A DNA stretch of 11,857 bases, from NCBI GenBank assembly GCA_049509675.1, contig JBEKZQ010000178.1, forward strand, positions 1-11,857, written 5' to 3'. Below the pieces are notes generated by a model, which saw only the letters and a program-made list of their open reading frames with translations, was not told the DNA's origin and did no database searches. The stretch comes from JBEKZQ01 sp049509675. GTDB taxonomy: Bacteria > Planctomycetota > Planctomycetia > Pirellulales > Thermoguttaceae. Every line of letters starts with the position of its first letter. Positions within the stretch are counted from its first letter, which is position 1. Position numbers and translations under genes: made by a program. Below, piece by piece: positions 5,112 through 11,857 of the stretch.

Positions 5112-8100
5112 ATGGCCATGGATTCTCCTCGTGGGCGAAGAGCGGGGCGGCGAAAATCGGCGGCACGGACGGCACGGACCGGTCCGCGCGCCTTGAACTT
5201 TACTTCGCTTCACGGAGGACATCGCCGGCTGCGGATGGAACAATTGGAGGCCCGCTGCCTGCTGGATGCCGGGCCGCTGTACATCAGCGAGTTCATGGCC
5301 AAGAACAAGACGAAATATGAGAACAACGCCGGCAATGATACCGATTGGCTGGAAGTTTATAATCCCACCCCCAGCCCCGTCACGCTCGGCAGCGCCACGG
5401 CCGGACAGAGCTACTTTCTGACCAACGACGCCACGGACCTTACCATGTGGGCCTTTCCCGCCGGGGTGAGCCTCGCCGCCGGCGCTTACATGGTCGTCAA
5501 TTGCGACACAACGCCCTCCGGCGGCACGGGCGCCTATACGAACGTGGCGACGGTCGGCCCCTGGGCGGCGGGCACGACCCAGTACTATGCCGGCTTCGGT
5601 CTGTCGGCCGCGGGCGGATACGTGGCCCTGGTGCAGCCCGACGGGCAGACCATCGCTTCGCAGTACAATTATCCCAAGCAGCTTAGCGACGTCTCCTACG
5701 GCATGATAACGACCGCGTCGTCGACCTCGTTGGTGGGAGCGGGGTCGAGCGTCAAGTATCTCGTGCCCACGGCGAGCACTTACAGCAGCAGTTGGGCCAG
5801 TCCGGCGTACAGCGATGCGTCCTGGTCCACCGGCGTGACGGGCCTGGGGTACGGACCGACCTATACACCGCCGACGATCACGGCGGGCAGTTCTACCGGC
5901 TGGGGCCAGTTCGGCACCGGCAGCACGTGGAACTACTACGTGCCCATGTCGGCAAACGTCACTTGGGAGGTAGCCGAGGCCTATGCCGCGACCCAGACGT
6001 TCGGGGGCAAGACCGGGCACCTGGCCGTAATTCGCAGCGCCGCCGAGAGCGCGTACCTGTGGGGCCTGGTCGGCAACACGTCCTATTGGACCGGCCTGAC
6101 GAACAGTTCCGCCTCCCCCTTTAACGGAACCGACTACGGGAGCGAAGTGAACAATCCCGTCCCGAACGCCGGCACCGCGCCGACCGCAACCAACCTGCCG
6201 ATCACGGGCATTACCCATAACGCCGCAGTGGCCACCGCCACCATGTCTACCAAGTGTTCGACACTCGGACTGGCCGTCGGTGACTGCGTCTGCATTTCCG
6301 GGGCGACGCCGGCGGCGTACGACGGCGTGGGGATCACGACGAGCGGCCCGTACTTCGAAATCACGGCTTTTCCTACGGCATACTCGTTTAGTTACACCAT
6401 GCAGAGTACCCCGACGTCCATCGCGTCGGGCACGATCACGGGCATCATGCCCCAGAAAGGCTACGGTTTCGTCTGGTGCGACGGCGCGCTCGTCGATCCC
6501 TTTACTTACCAGGCCTGGCCAACCAACCAGCCGAACAACAGCTCCGGCGGCGCTACGCCGGCCAATTACGTGCAGGCGCAATCCAGTTCCGGAAGTTGGG
6601 ACGACCGCGCCGACGCCAATAACAACACCCTTTGCCCCTACGTGATCGAGTTCAATACGCAACTGGCCGCGCCACCCGGGGGGACGTCGGGCACCGACTA
6701 CGGCAACTTCTCGGTCACCGAGGTCCACAGCAGTTCGTCGCTGTCGTCGCTAAGCGCGGGCATGAACCTGCTCAGCAATCCCGGCAGCAACACAGTCACT
6801 AAGAGCACGGGTGGGGCGATCGAATACGACGACCCGGACAACGTGGCGGCGGGGCACTACAACGGCTTCGCCTTCGTCGGCAACACTTCGGGCGCGGACC
6901 ACAACTTCGTCGATTACGTCAAGGGCACGATCCAGATCCCCACCACGGGAACCTACACCTTCGACGTCAACAGCAGTGACTGGTTCTCCCTGACGATCGA
7001 CCCGACCACCCCTTCGGCCACGGCGCCTGCCTTCCTGACAGCCGCCGGCACGCACTACGGCACGGGAACAACCGTCAGCGGAAACACGTTGACCAACAGC
7101 GGCGCCAGCGCGCACACCGTCGCCGACGCAGGAGGCCAGATTGCACTGACGGCAGGCACGTACCCGATCGACCTGTACTATGTGGCCGGTGCAACGAACG
7201 CGCCGCGGCTGGAACTGCTTGCGGCCTCCGGCGCGCTAGCCGCCTATAGCGCGAGCTTCCGCCTGATCGGCGACACCGGCAGCGGCGACGGCGGCCTGAG
7301 CGTCGTAGGCATCAGCAGCCCGGCGGCCACCAGCCAGGTGGGCACCAATTTGCAATCGGCCATGCAGAACGTCAACGCCACGGCCCTGGTCCGCATTCCG
7401 TTCAGCGTCGACGATCCCACCCAGTGTACGCAGTTGACGCTCTCGATGGAGTACGACGACGGCTTCGTGGCCTACCTCAACGGCACGCAGGTGCTCAGCG
7501 TCAACGCCCCCGCCTCGCCGGCCTGGAACTCGACGGCCACGGCCGTGCATGGCTCGGGCGACGCCACGCGCTACGAGTCGTTCAATCTTTCCAGCGACCA
7601 GAGCCTGCTCGTAGGCGGCACGAACGTGCTGGCCATCCAGGGATTGAACTACAGCAGCAGCGACTCCGATTTCCTGGTGCTCCCGCAGCTTCAGTACGGT
7701 TCCATCAACATCAACAATATCGAGTACTTCACCACGCCCACCCCGGGCGCCACCAACGTGCCCGGTAACCTGGGCATCGTGCCGAACATCGATTTCGGGG
7801 TGTCGGACGGTTTCTACACTGCGCCGTTCTACACTTCGCTCACCGACTCCTCGTCGGCGGCAACCATTGCCTATACCTTGGACGGCCGCACCCCCGTCAT
7901 CCCCACCATCGGCACCGCCGAGACTATCAGCGGAATCACCGCCAGCGGAACGAACAACTTGACCGCCACGGTCACGACGGCTTCGGCCCACGGTTACTAC
8001 ACCGGCGAGCAAGTCGAGATCGCCGGGGTCACGCCCACGCAGTTCGACGGAGTGTTCAACATCAGCGTCCTCAGTCCGACCACCTTTACCTACACCATGC

Positions 8101-11100
8101 TGAGCACGCCGTCCGGCAGTGCTCTTGGCGCCATGACCGCCGCGCTGATCCCCGTCAGCACGGTCAACAGCCGGACGATCACCTCGATCACTTACGGTGG
8201 GACCGGGCTGAGCAACACGACCGCCACGGTCACCTGCACCGGCCACGGCTATTCCAACGGCGAACTGATCCAGATCAGCGGGGCGTCGCCCTGGCAGTAC
8301 AACGGCATCTTCACCATTACCACCCTTAATCCGTCCACTGGCCTGGCCGTCGATGCCAACACCTTCTACTACACGATGTCCTCGGCGCCGTCGACTTCGG
8401 CCTCCGGCACGCTGTTGGCCGCCGCGGTCTCCACCTTGACCTATACCGGGCCCATCTACATCAACTCCACGACCACGTTGCGGGCCGAGGCCTACGAGGC
8501 GGGCTACTTCACCAGCCACCTCGACACGGCATCGTACATTTTCATGAACGACGTGATCAACCAGCCGCAGATCTTCACCGACGACCCCGCAAACTACTTC
8601 TACAGTCTCAACCAAACGTGCGTCAAGGACCCCAGCTTCAACTCCAACAACTATCCCACGATGTGGACGGGGATCGACGGCGGGGACACCGAGCCGCACG
8701 GCAACTCCCCCACCACCGAGGGCCAGTACCAGGACCTCTACAGCGCCGACTACCAGATGGACCCCGAGGTGGTGACAGATCCGAACTACGCCAGCACGAT
8801 CATCAGCGACATGCAGACCATCCCCACGCTCTCGCTGGTGATGAATCCCGACGATTGGTTCGGCGAGGGCAGCAGCGGCACCAACGGCATCAGGGGGATC
8901 TACGTCAATTCGGCGCAGACCGATCCCAACGGCGCGACCTCGCCGCAGTGGAAGCGGGAATGCTCGGCCGAGCTGATCAACCCCGACGGCAGCGTGGGCT
9001 TCCAGATCAACGCCTCGATCAAGATGCACGGCGGGGGCAGCGCCCAGCCGACCAAAGAGGTCGAGCACAGTTTCACGCTGGGGTTCACCAACGACTACGA
9101 CGGCCCGCTGAACTATCCGTTTTTCGGCCCCAGCGGCGAGCAGTCGTTCAACGAATTGACGCTCCGCGCCGGCTACAACGATTCCTGGACGCACGGCACC
9201 GAGTCGCAGCGGCAGTACGGCAGCTATTTGCAGGAGGAGTTCGCCAACGCCGAGTTGGCCGCGCTGGGCGGGCCGGACCGGCACGGCAATTGGGTCAACT
9301 TGTACATCAACGGCATCTATTGGGGCCTCTACAACCCCACCGAGTATCCCGACTCGAACTTCTCCGCCGCCTACCAGGGGGGCAATACGGCCGATTGGGA
9401 CACGATCAAGGTCTCCGAGACCGGACCGCCGGTGCCCGACGACGGCGACCCGTACGCCTGGAACACGCTCTACAACATCGCCGAGACCGGCAGCCTGGGC
9501 AGCCCGACGGTTTGCCCCGGAACTGGCACAAACACCATCGCCATGGCCACCCCGGCCGCCTTCAACCTTATCCAGCAGTACCTGAACGTCCCCGAGTTCA
9601 TCGACTACATGCTCGTGGAGTATTACGGGTCGAACAACGACTGGGACAATCACAACTGGATTGCCGTGCGCGACTCCCGCTTCAACGGCGTGGCGACCAA
9701 CGCCTTCGGCGGCTTCGAGTTCGTCAACTGGGACGGCGAGCGGACCCTGGAGGGCACCGGCGACAACGTCATGAACGTGTCGGCTCTCAATGGCGGCATG
9801 GCGGGCACTCCGGCCACGGAAGACTTCGGCCCCGGCTTCCTTTTCCAGCAGCTCAAGGTCAACCCCGAGTTCCAGGTGATGTGGGCCAACGCCACGCACA
9901 AGGACCTCTACAACAACGGGCCGCTGAGCGCCAGCGGCGCGACGACCATCTACGCGGCGGCCTCCCAGCAGATCGATCGGGCCATCGTGGGCCAGTCGGC
10001 CCGCTGGGGCGACTATCACCGCGACATCAACTACGGCGGCCCCGGCAACGGGATGTGGTCGCCGCCGGCCTACCTCTACACCCGCAACGGCCTGGCCGCT
10101 TCCAGCTATCTCCTGGCCGGCAACACGACCACTAAATTCAATAACGCCGATGACCCCAACTACCCGTCCAACACGCCCGACACCTGGATCGGCAACCAAA
10201 ACCGCATGTTCAACACGTATTTCCCCGTGCGGACGGCCAACGTCATCACCGAGTTCCAGAACGACTTGGTGTATCCGTTGAGCAGCACGGCGGCGCCCGA
10301 GTTCAGCAGCCTGCCCACCGGCGGTTACACTGCCTCCGGCCTGGTCTCGTTCAATTCGATCGGCGCGGGCGCGATCTACTACACGACTGACGGCACCGAT
10401 CCGCGCGTGCCCAACATCGCCAGTCCCGTCCCGGTGTACGGCACTCCGTCGTTCGTCAAGAGCATTTGGCTCAACGGCACGACCGCCACGGTCCGCGTGC
10501 CCAACCACGGCTATGCCAACGGCGAGACGGTCGCGATCAGCGGCGCCACGCCGTCGAACTACGACGGCAACTTCGTGATCGGCAACGTGACGCAGGACAC
10601 CTTCACCATCCCGGTGACTGGTTCGCCCGCCGCGGCCACCGGCACGATCGTCTGCCAGCCCTACGGCATCAGCCCGACCAGCACCGGCGCCATCGTGTGG
10701 CTGCCGAGCAATGGCCTGGCCGTGGGCAATAAGGTGTTGATGAGCGGGGCCGTCCAACAACCGGCACTCAACGGCGTGTTCGTGGTGACCGCCGTGACCG
10801 CCAACACGTTCAGCTTCGCCCTGACGGGCGTCAGCCTGGATACTTCCGACACGGCCGTTACCGCCCAGCGGGTCGACGTGGCGGTTTCCGGCATCACCTA
10901 TAGCGGCGCCACGGCCACGGTCACCACGGCCACGGCCAACACTTACTCGACCGGCAACCTGGTCCGCATCCTGGGCGCCTCGGTGGCGACCTTCAATGGC
11001 GACTTCCTGATTACCTGGCTCAGTAGCACGCAGTTCCAATACACGATGTCGACCACGCCCAGCGGATCGCCCACCGGCACGATGGCCGCGGTCAATGTCG

Positions 11101-11857
11101 TCTCGCCCTCGGCTCATAAGTATACCTTCGGCGTTTCCATCACTCTTCCGAGCCCGGCGACGCGCATTCGCGCCCGGGTGCTCAACGGCACGATCTGGTC
11201 GGCCTTGAACGATGCCTGGTTCACGACGCACCCGGCGGCTGCCGCGGGCAACCTGGCGATCACCGAGATCAACTACGATCCCCTCGATCCCACGGCTGCG
11301 GAGTTGGCCGCCAATCCGGCCTATACCGACAATGATTTCCAGTTCGTCGAGATCCAGAACATTGGCACTCAGACGATCGACCTCACCGGCGTGCAGTTGT
11401 GGATCGGCTACCAGCTTGCCTTCTCCTTCACCGGTTCGGCGGTGACGACTTTGGCGCCCGGCGCGTTCGTGCTGGTGGCCCAGAACTCCGCCGCGCTGGC
11501 CCAGCGGTACGGCAGCAGCGTGACACCGCTGGTGGCCGGCACGTTCCTGCAGGACTTCGATCACGGCGGCGACCGCGTGGTCTTGACCGATCGACTGGGC
11601 AACACCATCGAGGACTTCACCTTCAACAACGGCGGCGCTTGGCCGGGCCGAGCAGGCGGCAGCGGCAGCACGCTGGAGATCCTCAATCCAACGGACGACC
11701 CCACCGATCCGAACAACTGGCATTCGAGCCTCGATTACCAGGGCTCGCCCGGCCGCAGCGGAACCGCCGCGCCCGACGGAGTGGTCATCAACGAAATCCT
11801 CTGCAACACGCAGTTCATCAACGGCGTGGGCAATTACGGCTCGATCGAGCTCTACAA
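5112..11857 (+). CDS. Giant LEPR-XLL secreted protein with lamin-tail, lectin, PA14-like, CotH-like and chitobiase C-terminal domains; C-terminus beyond window
   Basis: At least 2248 residues are open to the right edge. A basic leader (1-41, RRAGRRKS) precedes the LEPR-XLL variant MEQLEARCLL (42-51), a planctomycete export signature. Then come lamin-tail domain 1 (54 to about 150); the first part of a jelly-roll domain (214-262); a C-type lectin domain (about 274-517, with QPN at 473-475, WDD at 496-498 and a terminal CPYVIEF); a PA14-like domain (528-721); the rest of the jelly roll (729-868, YDDGFVAYLNG); chitobiase C-terminal domain 1 (from 897, YTLDGRTP); a CotH-kinase-like domain (about 1223-1641, with DWDNHNW around Asp1512 and NWDGE around Asp1541); chitobiase C-terminal domain 2 (from 1727, YYTTDGTDP); lamin-tail domain 2 (2047 to about 2215); and the start of lamin-tail domain 3 (2224 on). 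Six copies of a 70-90 residue module interrupt these domains. The likely role is surface or matrix glycan binding; this is inference. Codon use agrees with a real gene: sense TTA, CTA and TCA codons are nearly absent. Confidence 0.9.
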   Translation, partial: MAMDSPRGRRAGRRKSAARTARTGPRALNFTSLHGGHRRLRMEQLEARCLLDAGPLYISEFMAKNKTKYENNAGNDTDWLEVYNPTPSPVTLGSATAGQSYFLTNDATDLTMWAFPAGVSLAAGAYMVVNCDTTPSGGTGAYTNVATVGPWAAGTTQYYAGFGLSAAGGYVALVQPDGQTIASQYNYPKQLSDVSYGMITTASSTSLVGAGSSVKYLVPTASTYSSSWASPAYSDASWSTGVTGLGYGPTYTPPTITAGSSTGWGQFGTGSTWNYYVPMSANVTWEVAEAYAATQTFGGKTGHLAVIRSAAESAYLWGLVGNTSYWTGLTNSSASPFNGTDYGSEVNNPVPNAGTAPTATNLPITGITHNAAVATATMSTKCSTLGLAVGDCVCISGATPAAYDGVGITTSGPYFEITAFPTAYSFSYTMQSTPTSIASGTITGIMPQKGYGFVWCDGALVDPFTYQAWPTNQPNNSSGGATPANYVQAQSSSGSWDDRADANNNTLCPYVIEFNTQLAAPPGGTSGTDYGNFSVTEVHSSSSLSSLSAGMNLLSNPGSNTVTKSTGGAIEYDDPDNVAAGHYNGFAFVGNTSGADHNFVDYVKGTIQIPTTGTYTFDVNSSDWFSLTIDPTTPSATAPAFLTAAGTHYGTGTTVSGNTLTNSGASAHTVADAGGQIALTAGTYPIDLYYVAGATNAPRLELLAASGALAAYSASFRLIGDTGSGDGGLSVVGISSPAATSQVGTNLQSAMQNVNATALVRIPFSVDDPTQCTQLTLSMEYDDGFVAYLNGTQVLSVNAPASPAWNSTATAVHGSGDATRYESFNLSSDQSLLVGGTNVLAIQGLNYSSSDSDFLVLPQLQYGSININNIEYFTTPTPGATNVPGNLGIVPNIDFGVSDGFYTAPFYTSLTDSSSAATIAYTLDGRTPVIPTIGTAETISGITASGTNNLTATVTTASAHGYYTGEQVEIAGVTPTQFDGVFNISVLSPTTFTYTMLSTPSGSALGAMTAALIPVSTVNSRTITSITYGGTGLSNTTATVTCTGHGYSNGELIQISGASPWQYNGIFTITTLNPSTGLAVDANTFYYTMSSAPSTSASGTLLAAAVSTLTYTGPIYINSTTTLRAEAYEAGYFTSHLDTASYIFMNDVINQPQIFTDDPANYFYSLNQTCVKDPSFNSNNYPTMWTGIDGGDTEPHGNSPTTEGQYQDLYSADYQMDPEVVTDPNYASTIISDMQTIPTLSLVMNPDDWFGEGSSGTNGIRGIYVNSAQTDPNGATSPQWKRECSAELINPDGSVGFQINASIKMHGGGSAQPTKEVEHSFTLGFTNDYDGPLNYPFFGPSGEQSFNELTLRAGYNDSWTHGTESQRQYGSYLQEEFANAELAALGGPDRHGNWVNLYINGIYWGLYNPTEYPDSNFSAAYQGGNTADWDTIKVSETGPPVPDDGDPYAWNTLYNIAETGSLGSPTVCPGTGTNTIAMATPAAFNLIQQYLNVPEFIDYMLVEYYGSNNDWDNHNWIAVRDSRFNGVATNAFGGFEFVNWDGERTLEGTGDNVMNVSALNGGMAGTPATEDFGPGFLFQQLKVNPEFQVMWANATHKDLYNNGPLSASGATTIYAAASQQIDRAIVGQSARWGDYHRDINYGGPGNGMWSPPAYLYTRNGLAASSYLLAGNTTTKFNNADDPNYPSNTPDTWIGNQNRMFNTYFPVRTANVITEFQNDLVYPLSSTAAPEFSSLPTGGYTASGLVSFNSIGAGAIYYTTDGTDPRVPNIASPVPVYGTPSFVKSIWLNGTTATVRVPNHGYANGETVAISGATPSNYDGNFVIGNVTQDTFTIPVTGSPAAATGTIVCQPYGISPTSTGAIVWLPSNGLAVGNKVLMSGAVQQPALNGVFVVTAVTANTFSFALTGVSLDTSDTAVTAQRVDVAVSGITYSGATATVTTATANTYSTGNLVRILGASVATFNGDFLITWLSSTQFQYTMSTTPSGSPTGTMAAVNVVSPSAHKYTFGVSITLPSPATRIRARVLNGTIWSALNDAWFTTHPAAAAGNLAITEINYDPLDPTAAELAANPAYTDNDFQFVEIQNIGTQTIDLTGVQLWIGYQLAFSFTGSAVTTLAPGAFVLVAQNSAALAQRYGSSVTPLVAGTFLQDFDHGGDRVVLTDRLGNTIEDFTFNNGGAWPGRAGGSGSTLEILNPTDDPTDPNNWHSSLDYQGSPGRSGTAAPDGVVINEILCNTQFINGVGNYGSIELY
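6201..6446 (+). repeat. Module copy 1, inside the C-type lectin domain
   Basis: Residues about 364-445 form a module of the shape ITGIT, then VGDCVCISGATPAAYDG, then FSYTMQSTPT and a closing GTITGI. It splits the lectin domain between WTGLTNSS and GYGFVWCDG, two segments normally close together. Unlike the other copies it has three cysteines (KCSTLGLAVGDCVC), one of which may be unpaired. The module resembles the short beta repeats of phage virion proteins that are often labelled E1 FCCH-like; that resemblance is from memory. Confidence 0.75.
7926..8438 (+). repeat. Module copies 2 and 3, tandem, inside chitobiase C-terminal domain 1
   Basis: Copy 2 (7926-8171) reads ISGIT, HGYYTGEQVEIAGVTP, FDGVF, TFTYTMLSTPSGSA, GAMTA. 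Copy 3 (8172-8438) reads ITSIT, HGYSNGELIQISGASP, YNGIF, TFYYTMSSAPS, GTLLA. Together they separate YTLDGRTP from YTGPIYINSTTTLRA, which form one continuous hairpin in ordinary domains of this family. Copy 3 carries a small extra insertion (NPSTGLAVDA) before its TFYYT strand. Confidence 0.8.
10455..11102 (+). repeat. Module copies 4, 5 and 6, tandem, inside chitobiase C-terminal domain 2
   Basis: Copy 4 (10455-10667) contains HGYANGETVAISGATPSNYDG. Copy 5 (10668-10877) is the most diverged, with VGNKVLMSGAVQQPALNG and TFSFALTG. Copy 6 (10878-11102) contains STGNLVRILGASVATFNG and QYTMSTTPSGSPTGTM, closest to copy 2. They separate YYTTDGTDPRVPN from YTFGVSITLPSPATRIRARV, the same loop that holds copies 2 and 3 in the first chitobiase C-terminal domain. 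The DNA is clearly diverged between copies, so the expansion is not very recent. Confidence 0.8.

Noticed and set aside
4890..6728. A 612-codon open frame on the minus strand.
   Set aside because: It covers the giant gene's leader, lamin-tail and lectin domains in antisense, has no recognisable motif and an arginine/glycine-rich composition typical of shadows in GC-rich DNA.
8618..10135. A 505-codon plus-strand open frame.
   Set aside because: It is out of frame with the CotH-like region of the giant gene and gives a composition rich in R, Q, H and G without motifs.
10900..10945. Low-complexity run of ACGGCCACGGTC-like triplets, considered as a DNA tandem repeat.
   Set aside because: It is explained by Thr/Ala/Val codons in a beta strand of repeat module copy 6 and does not extend as a regular tandem array.
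7236..11723. A 1495-codon open frame on the minus strand.
   Set aside because: It is aligned codon-for-codon with the plus-strand giant gene and stays open only because that gene avoids TTA, CTA and TCA codons. Its translation is rich in G, R, V and A with no domain motifs, while the plus strand shows many recognisable domains.

Overview
The window is high-GC bacterial DNA and most likely comes from a planctomycete (phylum Planctomycetota). The strongest reason is the huge open frame that fills the right half. It begins with a basic leader and a variant of the LEPR-XLL motif (MEQLEARCLL), followed by lamin-tail, lectin, PA14-like, CotH-kinase-like and chitobiase C-terminal domains. That combination is characteristic of planctomycete secreted giant proteins. 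This is inference from motifs read by eye; no database was searched.

Layout from left to right: (1) 1-1359, minus strand: the ATPase of a sugar-type ABC importer, with two ABC cassettes, missing its C-terminus beyond the left edge and carrying a hairpin-forming repeat in frame in the linker between cassettes. (2) 1360-1698: divergent intergenic region with a second copy of that repeat family and a sigma70-like promoter for the next gene. (3) 1699-2781, plus: 6-phosphofructokinase with an ATP-type GGDG loop and a PPi-type PKTIDND loop. (4) 2946-4139, minus: M20-family metallopeptidase resembling tripeptidase PepT, convergent with the kinase gene. (5) 4140-4237: short divergent promoter region with a perfect 7-bp inverted repeat. 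(6) 4238-4690, plus: small protein resembling nucleoside 2-deoxyribosyltransferases. (7) 4687-4868: MITE-like element with 12-bp perfect terminal inverted repeats; its left end supplies the stop codon of the preceding gene. (8) 5112 to the right edge, plus: at least 2248 residues of the giant secreted protein, with no stop inside the window.

The left genes look like independent central-metabolism, transport and salvage functions and do not form one operon, since their strands alternate. The most remarkable object is the giant protein. Domains appear to be inserted inside other domains at several levels. A C-type-lectin plus PA14-like block sits inside a jelly-roll domain. A repeat module of roughly 70-90 residues occurs six times, and every copy lies inside another domain: one in the lectin domain, two in the first chitobiase C-terminal domain, and three in the second one at the equivalent loop. 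Very long open frames exist on the opposite strand of this gene (for example 7236-11723 and 4890-6728), but they are codon-aligned or compositional shadows and should not be annotated.
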